This document shows, one piece after another, positions 27,803-36,500 of a stretch of DNA of 64,000 bases. The stretch's first letter is position 1, and each line of letters begins with the position of its first letter. The translations under genes were made by a program, and so were the position numbers. This DNA comes from Pelagibaculum spongiae. GTDB taxonomy: Bacteria; Pseudomonadota; Gammaproteobacteria; Enterobacterales; Pelagibaculaceae. Under the pieces are notes generated by a model. That model was not told where the DNA came from, ran no database searches, and was given only the letters and a program-made list of their open reading frames with translations. The DNA lies in contig NZ_QDDL01000001.1 in assembly GCF_003097315.1 (NCBI RefSeq), positions 744,001-808,000 on the forward strand. The letters are read 5' to 3'.

Positions 27803-29245
27803 TCACACCAACCGATCCAATTTCTTCTGAATAAAGTCCGGCCATTTACCCGCAAATAATAACGACAAAGCCTCCCCAACACCGACCCCATGTTTTTGGC
27901 AGGTCGATATATAGCTCCGGATTCTGCAATACGCTTTCACGCCATCCCATGAGCGGAAGCAGCCTGATATCTTCTGCTGAACCTTGCTCATACGGAAGTC
28001 CCGTTCACCCTGATTATTGGTAAACGGTGCTCGGGTATTACTCATAAACCGCAGCACGTCTGCTTCAAAATCCCGCAGCCGCTCTAATAAATTTCTCGAT
28101 TTACTTCGTGCTAATTTCCCTCGTTTTAATTGACCTTTTTTATCCGCTTTTTTTGGCTCAGGTGCCGGGCATTCCCGATCACCTGCTTTTAATATTTTTC
28201 GATATCGCTTCACCCATTTTTGACACTGCTTTTCATCCAACTCACCCCCCGCCTCATTGACTGCTGTATTCATTTCATAAAGCAGATCTTCCATTGCCTT
28301 GGCCCACTGCTGGCCATCTTGCTCATGGGCTCGCGCCAATTCACGTACATGATGGGCGTTACACAATACATGTAAGCACAGCACAAATCGGTAGTAGCTT
28401 TTCCAGTGATCGTGTACCAATAAACCGGTAAATTTAGGCAAGATGTCGATCGCTTCCATTGCCTCGATACCTCTTGATTCATGCGCTTCAATCCACGTCC
28501 AGCGGTCATTGCTCGCGACATGTAGCCACTTTCGTTTACCATTGATATTGACGCCGGTTTCATCGGCATGAATCAAATCTCCAGCACGCAAAATAGCCGG
28601 TACTAACTGAGCAAATGGCTTCAGTCGATGAAAAGCTTCCTGATTAAAATTGGCAAGGCTACCGGTGCTGATTGGCGCATCCAATATCTCAGCGAAGTGC
28701 TTTTGAGTCCGTTCATAAGGAATCAGCTGGTAGCTCGACATATAAACCGCGTTGGCTTTAAACTCATTGCCATATTGTATTGGCCGAGTGACCCCTTGCG
28801 GAAACTCAGCAACAAACTGGTTACCCTGCTCGTCTTGTAGAATCTGCGCCCGATATTCGGTGACATATCGGGTAATACGAACATCAACTACTTGGCGGCT
28901 TTCACTGCCAACAACACGGTATTTTCCTTTCGGCAATTGGCTACGATCAATCGTAATATCCAGCACTTCATCTGGGTCTTTCACCGGTGATAAATTACTG
29001 CCTTTATGGCCAGGCTGCCCGCCTGGGTTTTTATTGCTTTTGGCGCGCGATTTCTTTTCTCGATTAGGATCTGCCGATGGCGGAATGCTGGAGTTTTTGC
29101 TGTTTAGCCCTTTGCTATCAAGCAATATCTTAACGACGAGCATCAGCATACGAACCATCGCCACCAGTTCGGGCGGTAAGCGTTTGCTTTTGGCTAACAA
29201 TCGCTCGGTTTCAGCGATGGTTTTATTAATTTCGATTGAGTCCAT
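27803..29245 (-). mobile_element. IS66-family transposase (single-gene type)
   Basis: Complete 480-residue IS66-type transposase. There is an N-terminal leucine-rich helix, a basic linker with NSSIPPSADPNREKKSR and GGQPGHKGSNLSPV, a zinc-finger-like region that lacks the usual cysteines, then the DDE core: DLIHADETGVNINGKRKWLH (D), LLVHDHWKSYYR (D) and NNQGERDFRMSKVQQKISG (E). The C-terminal segment is CRIRSYISTCQKHGVGVGEA. No tnpA/tnpB partners are seen, as in the ISBst12-like branch with only a transposase. I could not identify terminal inverted repeats or a target duplication, so the element ends are undefined. TGACAGG at the stop of the neighbouring small gene (29448) may be one end. The frame is intact, so it may be active. 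Confidence 0.88.
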
Positions 29246-29445
29246 GCGGTTATTATCGCACAGGTTTTCAGGGTGGTTTTTTTGTCTCTGAGGCTTACTG
29301 TGGCGACTTTTTAGAAGCGGAATGCTGATGCGCTATTCTGAGCAAAAAACATTGATAATCAGGTGTGTTAATAGCAGTTTAATGCGGCGTTTAAGTGGTA
29401 TTCTGAAAGAGGTGCTTAAATTCGGGAAAATATCAAAAAAACCTG

Positions 29446-29691
29446 TCAAGCGATTTTTATATTAAATTGTGCTGAATGGTTACTTTCAACTTTTAAAGCC
29501 ATCTCCATATCGAGACCCGACTTGATAACTACAAAGTGAGGCCATGATGGCGTAAAGTACTTATATGTTTTATGCCTTGCATCAACATCAATTGTGAGTC
29601 CAACATTGTAACTATGCACTTTCGGTGAAGCTACAATACATTCGATTGTCTCCATTAAATTATCTTTACTAACCTGCGTAAATTTTTTCAT
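29446..29691 (-). CDS. Small protein of unknown function, possibly truncated by the IS
   Basis: 81 residues from an ATG with AAGGAG ten bases upstream (MKKFTQVSKDNLMETIECIV to HSAQFNIKIA). No family recognised. The sequence looks like a compact beta-rich domain (TIDVDARHKTYKYFT, HFVVIKSGLDMEMALKV). Its stop TGA is the beginning of TGACAGG, a candidate IS end, so the original C-terminus may have been removed by insertion. Downstream is the IS66 transposase on the same strand; upstream is the right 360-bp repeat. Confidence 0.45.
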   Translation of the reverse strand: MKKFTQVSKDNLMETIECIVASPKVHSYNVGLTIDVDARHKTYKYFTPSWPHFVVIKSGLDMEMALKVESNHSAQFNIKIA

Positions 29692-29737
29692 TTGTAACAA
29701 ACTCCTTTTAATGCTAACAATTTGGTAAATTAACTCA

Positions 29738-30094
29738 GCTTCAGCTTGAACCTCGATCCAATGAAGCCGCCCAAGGGTGATTTTCAGACTCAGGATTGGG
29801 TCGTTCTGGCTCGGTATTGTTGTTGCATTGGTCGAGCATATTGCCGGATTATCGGTCTATTTTCCATCAAATAGGTCAATATCAGACGGTTCGCCATATT
29901 TTTGAATTTTCTCGCTCTCTTCATTTAAATACATGCCCCACACAACACATCAACAGCTATAAGTTTACCGTGAGCTTTTCTGATATCGGCTCGAGAATGG
30001 AAGCAGAAGACCAGCATCAAAACTTACTGGTCTACTATGGATAGAAAACATTTAGCCAGCGATTAATGAAATCGTGGGTGGTATGGTTTTCTCG
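29738..30094. repeat. 360-bp direct repeat, right copy
   Basis: Near-identical to 27229-27587 and ending in the hairpin-plus-tail repeat (copy C, 30009-30094). Together the two copies bracket the IS66 transposase and the small gene at 29446. Its end abuts the region containing the sbcC fragment. Confidence 0.85.
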
Positions 30095-30120
30095 TCGCTT
30101 TTACCGTCCTTGGTTCTGGG

Positions 30121-30143
30121 TTCCCGCCATTCCCTGGCGGGAA
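30121..30143. repeat. GGAATGACGG-type palindromic repeat
   Basis: TTCCCGCCA, a 5-base loop and TGGCGGGAA form a hairpin followed by TGACGG. Degenerate relatives (TCATTCC, GGATGACG and CATGACGG words) lie at 33355-33500 and 43090-43270. This resembles the intergenic CGTCATTCCCGC palindromes known from many proteobacteria. Confidence 0.6.
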
Positions 30144-30164
30144 TGACGGTGCTTATAAATGACG

Positions 30165-31171
30165 TTACGCAGTGACTTTATATTCCGCCGCTAGTTGGCT
30201 ATATCCCAATCCATTTTCCTTGCGCACTTCAATTTGTAGTGGAATACGTTCTTTTAATGCTTCGACGTGGGAGATAACGCCGATCATTTTGCCGCTGGCG
30301 TTGAGTGTATCCAGTGCGTTGAGTGCGACTTCTAGTGTTTCCGGGTCGAGGGTACCGAAGCCTTCATCAAGGAATAATGAATCGATACGGGTTTTGTGAC
30401 TGACCAGGTCAGACAGCGCCAAGGCGAGTGCTAGGCTGACTAAAAAGCTTTCGCCACCGGATAGGGTTTTGGTATCGCGAGCGCTATCGCCCTGCCAGGT
30501 ATCGAGTACTTCTAGCGATAATGCACTGTCGGCCCGGCGCTTTAATTGGTAGCGGGCGTGTAATCGGTCTAGCTGTTGGTTGGCTAAATAAATCAGATGA
30601 TCCAGCGTTAAACCTTGGGCATATTTACGGAATTTATCGCCCTTGGCAGAGCCAATTAAATGATTTAATTGCTGCCAGGTCGTTAGGGTTTTCCGCTGTT
30701 GGTCGATCTGTTCAAACAAGGCTTGCTGACTGGAGCGTTGCTCGGCATCGCGTTTTAAATCGGCTTCAAGTTGGCCTTGTTGCTGCTGCGCTGCTGCCAG
30801 TGTTTGCTCCAGTTCATTTAATTGCTCAGTAAGTTCATCTAGTGATAGCTCAGTTTGTGGTTGTGTCGATAGTTCTGCTGATAGTGCATCAAATGCCGTT
30901 TGTGCCTGTGCTTTAACCGCGACAGATTGGTCAATGGTCTGCTGCAGCTGCTGTTTTAATTGGCTCAAGCGTTGGCGGTCGTCATCACTTAATAATGCCT
31001 GAGTAAAGGCCGCGACATCGGCAAAGCCGCTATCTGCCAGTTGTTGCTGCCAGTTTTTATTTTGCTCGGCCAATTGCTGCTGCGTCTGCTCGGCAGATTT
31101 TTGCAATTGCTGCAGCTCACCCTGCAAGCCCGATTGCTGCTGGCTAAGTGCCTGCAGTGCCTGTTGGGCAG
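30165..31171 (-). pseudogene. 3' fragment of sbcC (closely related to copy 2)
   Basis: Encodes only the last third of SbcC: end of coil 2, LIGSAKGDKFRKYAQGLTLD, LSGGESFLVSLALALALS, Walker B (SLFLDEGFGTLD) and the authentic C-terminus. It is nearly identical to the end of copy 2 (33532 to about 34527). Similarity begins about three bases before the stop and ends abruptly at GGGCAGC (31171), where it meets AAATCGTGGGTGGCATG, the tail of the dispersed repeat. There is no Walker A, hook or ribosome site, so no functional SbcC can be made. The ATG at 31175 is provided by the repeat junction. Amino-acid differences from copy 2 are few (for example KNW for TIW in one coil segment), which argues for a fairly recent duplication. 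Confidence 0.88.
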
Positions 31172-31198
31172 CCAAATCGTGGGTGGCATGAATTCTCG
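31172..31198. repeat. Isolated tail of the dispersed repeat at the sbcC fragment junction
   Basis: AAATCGTGGGTGGCATG followed by AATTCTCG, the same as the tail at 31310-31335, without the hairpin. It joins the truncated sbcC coding sequence directly. Confidence 0.7.
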
Positions 31199-31250
31199 TG
31201 CCATCACCAAGCCAGAACTAGCGATCTGAAGCTGGAAACCAGCCAGAGAA

Positions 31251-31335
31251 GACCAGTAGAAAAAACTACTGGTCTACTTGAGATAAAAATGACTTTGGCA
31301 CCGATTAACTAAATCGTGGGTGGCATGGATTTCTC
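31251..31335. repeat. CCAGTAG hairpin repeat with AATCGTGG tail, copy D
   Basis: Same perfect hairpin as copy A (GACCAGTAG, six A, CTACTGGTC), then CTTGAGATAAAAATGAC and the tail ATTAACTAAATCGTGGG-TGGCATGG. It lies about 100 bases beyond the stop of the membrane protein gene at 31436. Confidence 0.75.
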
Positions 31336-31435
31336 CCGCATGGATTTCTCGAAAAAACCTTCGTACCGGGTAGATTATGGGTTGCAGCAAGAGGAGCGTC
31401 CATATATGGCATAGTTTTCCCTTGCTTCCATCCGA

Positions 31436-32206
31436 TCACACGTCGGATTCCGCAAACTTTGATATTACATTTAGTGTGCTTTCTTTTAGAAACTGAATAC
31501 TATGAAGCTGACTGCATAAAATATAATATTTTGACGCATTATATTTTATAAAAAACGGATCAATATTAACAGAATCCATTTTTTCAAGCATCACAGAAAA
31601 ATAGTCAAGATTTGCTGAAATACTAAAAATAATTCCATGTATATGCTTAGATTTTGACTTAATATGCTGCTCACCAGGGTTTGGCATGCTCAGTGATGAG
31701 TGAGATATCGTTGCTATTAGGCTACCCACCCATACAGGAAAACTAGTTAATTCTTTGTTGATATCGTTAAACGAACCAGCCCTATCAATAATGTATTGTT
31801 TATTACTTGGTAGATCGTAAAGACCGATTGAGTCGCAGAGGATAACAAACTCCCTAGGCTCAAGCGTTAAGCTTATAAATCTTTCAATTGTTTTTGAGCA
31901 AGAATTTATTTCACGAATGATATCGTTTTTCTTTGATTCATTATCTTGAGCATCTAATTGTTTTGAGATTTGATCAATGCTCTTTTTCTGAAGGAGAATT
32001 GCAGATATTGCACCAATAAATGCTATTGAACTAATTATTGGATTCAAAACACCTGAATAAAACGTAGCAAATGAAGCCCAATCGCTTTGTTTAGTTGATA
32101 TGCCAGATCCATTATCGAATTGAATGAAGAATGCAACAATAGGAGAAACAATCAAAACAATAATAAATATTGCGATCATTATTTTAAATTTCAAAATCCA
32201 CCTCAC
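31436..32206 (-). CDS. Two-helix membrane protein resembling putative phage abortive-infection (putAbiC-like) proteins
   Basis: About 256 residues. N-terminal transmembrane helix (MIAIFIIVLIVSPIVAFFIQ), a short periplasmic loop, then SDWASFATFYSGVLNPIISS leading into a second hydrophobic helix (AFIGAISAILLQKKS) and a cytoplasmic alpha-helical domain of about 180 residues. The W-x-x-F-x-x-F-x-x-G-V-L-x-P pattern before helix 2 is what I know from putative phage abortive-infection membrane proteins. The rest has no motif I recognise. Strongly AT-rich compared with neighbours, consistent with transfer. The start is uncertain: GTG at 32206 lacks a ribosome site and an ATG occurs at 32179. The DUF2026-like gene is 94 bases upstream on the same strand. 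A defence role is an inference. Confidence 0.55.
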   Translation of the reverse strand: MRWILKFKIMIAIFIIVLIVSPIVAFFIQFDNGSGISTKQSDWASFATFYSGVLNPIISSIAFIGAISAILLQKKSIDQISKQLDAQDNESKKNDIIREINSCSKTIERFISLTLEPREFVILCDSIGLYDLPSNKQYIIDRAGSFNDINKELTSFPVWVGSLIATISHSSLSMPNPGEQHIKSKSKHIHGIIFSISANLDYFSVMLEKMDSVNIDPFFIKYNASKYYILCSQLHSIQFLKESTLNVISKFAESDV

Positions 32207-32300
32207 GTTTATTTGAGACGTGTAACGGCTTACTTAACCTATGAGCTTTTGAGTGTCAGCGTGCGATCCGATGCTAATATTTATTTGGCGCATAAAAACC

Positions 32301-32915
32301 TTACCAAGCACCAACAACTCTTTGCCCTACCAAGGATACAGTATTTAGGTTTCCGTGATTACCTCCAATTTGTATTTTCTTCTGCATTTTCTTAGGAGGC
32401 TTCCGGTACCATTGACTGCAAATTTCTGCCAAGTCAGAGTATGCAAGGCTTGATGACAAATACCTAATTCGTTCATTTGTTAACTCAGGGTTTACCTTGA
32501 AGTAAAAGTCACCTTCAGCAGTCATTTCTTCTACGGAAGAAGCCATTGAAGACAAAGGCTTCTGCATCATTTTGGGTTGGCAATGAGCAGAGCCATTTAA
32601 TAGTTTGGGAAAGGCTGGGGCCATAAAATCAATTAGCCAGTTATCAGCGATGATCCAGCAATGAAATGCGTCTACAGTACTTACCAAAAAATCATCTTGG
32701 AGTTTTCCAAATGTAAGAATATTGTTATCACCACCTAAATGATAAAGGCATGAACCTGCAACAGGCCGAGCATTAATTTTGTAATGCTGAGATAGAAGGT
32801 GCGCACCATAGAAGCTAAAAAAAGTACAAGCGATTGTAGGGTCTTCATTTTCGTTAACAATAATTGTGTTTATTGTTTTATAAATACGCTCGTAATCCTT
32901 CAATTTGATCTTCAT
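32301..32915 (-). CDS. DUF2026-like protein (probable papain/transglutaminase fold)
   Basis: 204 residues with an AAGGAT ribosome site eight bases before the ATG. Conserved-looking elements: IACTFFSFYGAHLLSQHY (Cys30), NARPVAGSCLYHLGG, TVDAFHCWIIADNWLIDFMA (His85, Asp96) and AP. A Cys, then His in an A-F-H-C-W context, then Asp in W-x-I-D-F is the catalytic order of transglutaminase/NlpC-like cysteine hydrolases, and I recall it from the DUF2026 family. Function of that family is not established. It sits upstream of the abortive-infection-like membrane protein in the same orientation (94-base gap), inside the sbcDC island. AT-rich codon use like its neighbour. Confidence 0.6.
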   Translation of the reverse strand: MKIKLKDYERIYKTINTIIVNENEDPTIACTFFSFYGAHLLSQHYKINARPVAGSCLYHLGGDNNILTFGKLQDDFLVSTVDAFHCWIIADNWLIDFMAPAFPKLLNGSAHCQPKMMQKPLSSMASSVEEMTAEGDFYFKVNPELTNERIRYLSSSLAYSDLAEICSQWYRKPPKKMQKKIQIGGNHGNLNTVSLVGQRVVGAW

Positions 32916-33531
32916 GAACAGCTATCCTTAGCACATAGCATTGTATTAGGCGGAAAACTCGGTTTTCCCGACTCCTACTATCCCAATATTTCCGGTATCA
33001 CTGGCCGCAAAACTGCCAGCTCAATAGACCCCACTGATACAATACTTCAGTTATTAGTCAATAAACCGCATAAAAAGCTTTTGCTGTTATCTTGTCACTC
33101 GAGTATTAGAGCAACCTGCCGCTCTAACAAATGGAAACCAACCAAGCAGGTGAGGGTTTTAGCGCTCACCAATAGCTTTCTACGCCATAAGCGGCGAATG
33201 GCTCAATTGTATCCTTAACGACTTAATGGTCAATATAAGATGTTGATTTGTTGCAGCTGCAGCAGAGAGATAGGTTTTGAATGGGTGGTGTGGAATAGGA
33301 AGCGAAGTGGGATCTGTGGGACTGTAACGTGCTTGGAGTGGGGGTTAGAGTGATTTCTTTTACCATCCATGGCGAGGATGACGGGATCGGCGTGTATCGC
33401 TTTTACCATCCGTGGCCATGGATCCCGCCTTCGGCTTTGGCTCCCGGCGTCGCTCTACCTTCCACATCCATGTGGTCGTCCATGTACAGGATGACGCGGG
33501 GGCTAGCAATTACCGCCCGCGTTTCAGGAAA
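32916..33531. other. Gene-free region with degenerate GGATGACG repeats
   Basis: No supported gene. A plus-strand frame starting inside the DUF2026 gene runs to 33218 but has no ribosome site or homology I can see. 33355-33500 holds several CCATCC/GGATGACG words and hairpins of the proteobacterial palindrome type, ending just before the sbcC copy 2 stop. Confidence 0.4.
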
Positions 33532-36500
33532 TCACGCAGTGACCTTATATTCCGCCGCTAGTTGGCTATATCCTAACCCATTTTCCTTACGCACTTCAAT
33601 TTGCAGTGGAATACGTTCTTTTAATGCTTCGACGTGGGAGATTACGCCGATCATTTTGCCGCTGGCGTTGAGGTTATCCAATGCGTTGAGTGCGACTTCC
33701 AAGGTTTCCGGATCGAGTGTGCCGAAACCTTCATCAAGGAATAGTGAGTCGATGCGGGTTTTATGACTGACCAGATCAGACAGCGCTAATGCTAATGCTA
33801 GGCTGACTAAAAAGCTTTCGCCGCCAGACAGGGTTTTGGTATCGCGGGCGCTATCGCCCTGCCAGGTATCGAGTACTTCTAGCGATAATGCACTGTCGGC
33901 TCTGCGTTTTAATTGGTAGCGGGCGTGTAATCGGTCCAGCTGTTGGTTGGCTAAATAAATCAGATGATCCAGCGTTAAACCTTGGGCATATTTACGGAAT
34001 TTATCGCCTTTGGCAGAGCCAATTAAATGATTTAATTGCTGCCAGATCGCCAGGGTTTTCCGCTGTTGGTCGATCTGTTCAAACAAGGCTTGCTGACTGG
34101 AGCGTTGCTCGGCATCGCGTTTTAAATCGGCTTCAAGTTGGCCTTGTTGCTGCTGCGCCGCTGCCAACTGTTGCTCCAGTTCATTTAATTGCTCAGTTAG
34201 TTGATCTAATGACAGCTCGGTTTGTGGCTCTGACGATAATTCATCTAATGCCGTTTGTGCCTGAGCTTTAACCGCGACAGATTGGTCAATGGTTTGCTGC
34301 AACTGCTGTTTTAATTGGCTCAAGCGTTGGCGGTCATCATCACTTAATAATGCCTGAGTAAAGGCCGCGACATCGGCAAAGCCGCTATCTGCCAATTGCT
34401 GCTGCCAGATTGTATTTTGCTCGGCCAATTGTTGCTGAGTTTGCTCGGCAGATTTCTGTAATTGCTGCAGCTCACCCTGCAAGCCCGATTGCTGCTGGCT
34501 AAGTGCCTGCAATGCCTGTTGGGCAGCGGTAAATTGCTGCTGTAATTGCTCGGATTTTTCTGCCAGTTGCTGTTTTTCTGTCGCCGGGTTTTTATCGGCA
34601 AATAATTGCTGGCGCTGCTGTTGCAACTCAGTGATTTCTGCCACTGTTGCGGCTAATTGCGCATTCGCAGTGGTCAGCTGCTGCTGATGTTCGGTGACTT
34701 GCTGTTCGGCGAACTGGCATTGTTGCTGTAGCTGGTCGCTATTTTTTTGCAGCTGCTGTAATTGTTCGTTCTGGTCGGCATATTGCACTGCCTGCTGTTG
34801 CAATTGATCCAGCCATTGTTGCTGCGCTTCTGCCAGTGGCAACTCAAAACCAAAGCCTGCCAAGGCACTAGATAATTGCTGCTGTAGCTGTTCCAGCTGT
34901 AATTGTTGATCGGCAAGCTTTTGCTCCAGCTCGGTTAATCGCTGCTGCAAATGGATTTTCTGTTGTTCAGCTTGCGCCTGCTGGTGTTGCGATTTTTCCT
35001 GCAGGCTAATCGCCTGGTGCAAATCAGTTTGTTGCTGTTGTAATTCGGCAGTTAAACCGTCTAACCGATTGAGCAGATTTTGTATCTGGCTGCCTTTATC
35101 GGCATCTTGCTCTAACCAGTCGGCAAATAATTGCGGTTCAAAAATGGCAATGGTTAATGCTAATAGCTGACTGGATTGTTGCCAACTGGTTTGCCAGCTT
35201 GCCAGTTGCTGTTCCAGTTCGGTTAATTGTTGTTGGTTTTGCTGTATTTCCCGCTGCTGTGCTTCGACATCGCTATTTAATTTAAAACCCTGCTCTTTTA
35301 ACTGCTCCAGCAACTGCTGACTCTCGGCCAACTGCTGCTGGTAGGCATCGGGCTTTGCCTGGGCATATTCGCTGACTTTAGGGTGTTCTAAAGCGCCACA
35401 CAGCGGGCATTCGCTACCGGGCTGCAATTGAGCGCGATGCTGGCTTAAATCGGCAATTTGTCGCTGCTGGTCAACAATCAATTTTAATTGATGGTTATTT
35501 TTATTCTGCTGTGAATATTGCTCACGACAAGCCAGCAATTGTTGATTAGTTTGCGTTAGCTGAGTTTGAATTTGTTGAATATTACCGCGTAACTGCTGCT
35601 GTTTTTTACTGGCAGTCATAAATTGCGGCTGAATATGTTTTAGCTGTTCCACCGCCGGGCGCTGTTGTTGCCATAACTGCAGCTGTTGGCGTAACTCTGC
35701 TTCGCTGTAATCTTGTAATAATTGCGCCTGTTTTTCGGCCAATTCTTTACACTGCTTCTCGCTGCTATTACGCGTTTGCTGCGACTGTTGTAATTGCTGC
35801 GACAGGCTTTGAATCGCTTTTTGTTGCTGTTTTAACTCATCCGCTTTGGTTTGCTGCTGCTGTTGTAAATCAGCCTGCTGGCCTGTCAGCTGACGGCGCT
35901 GAGTTAACTGTTGCTGCCAGAGTGGCAACTGGCTGGAAAGTTCCTGCCACGGGTGTTCTTCCAGCCATTGTTGAATAGTCGTTTGCTGTTGCTGGGCGGT
36001 TTGTTGCTGCTGTTGCAGATCACTATGTTGTTGCTGTAACTGCTGCTGTTTTTGCTGCAATTGCTGCTGACTGGTTTGCTGTTGTTGCTGAACCGACCGC
36101 TGCTGTTGAATATTCAAATCCAGCGGCAATACCTGATTATGAATTAACTGCTCGGTTTGCTGCTGGTGCTGCAAATGCTGTTGTAATTGTGTTTCTTGCT
36201 GGCTGAGCTGTTGCTGGTTACTTTCAATATTTTGTTGCTGGCTGGATAACTGCTGTTGCTTGTCTGCCAGCTGAGTTTTCTGGCTATCGGCCTGTTGCTG
36301 GTATTGCTGCAGCTGTAAATAAACCGGCTGAATTTTCTGTGCTGGTAAATCTTGCTGCAGTTTATTTAATTCATTTTGCTGCTGTTGCTGACTGGCCAAA
36401 GCCTGACTGTGTTTTTCAGTCGTTTGTTGCAATAATTGTTGTTTTTCCTGCAGCTGACTGCGCCATTGCTGCTGTTTTTGCAATGTTTTTTGCTGGCGCT

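Noticed and set aside
27587-29460. Terminal inverted repeats of the IS66 element
   Set aside because: TGACAGG at 29448 is a candidate on one side, but no matching inverted end or 8-bp target duplication was found on the other, so no boundaries are claimed.
27287-30044. 82-codon frames in both 360-bp repeats as a real protein
   Set aside because: They are conserved only because the whole repeat is conserved. No ribosome site, composition or motif supports translation.
25548-31335. Chromosomal integron cassette array (genes on one strand, repeat behind each)
   Set aside because: The repeats lack shared RYYYAAC/GTTRRRY core sites and attC-like bulged arms, and there is no integron integrase in the window. 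A single GCTTAAC at 27201 is not repeated elsewhere in the right place.
32799-33218. Plus-strand frame of 139 codons overlapping the DUF2026-like gene
   Set aside because: No ribosome site or recognisable motif, and it is antisense to a gene with a good start and conserved pattern. Its C-terminal part lies in repeat-like intergenic sequence.
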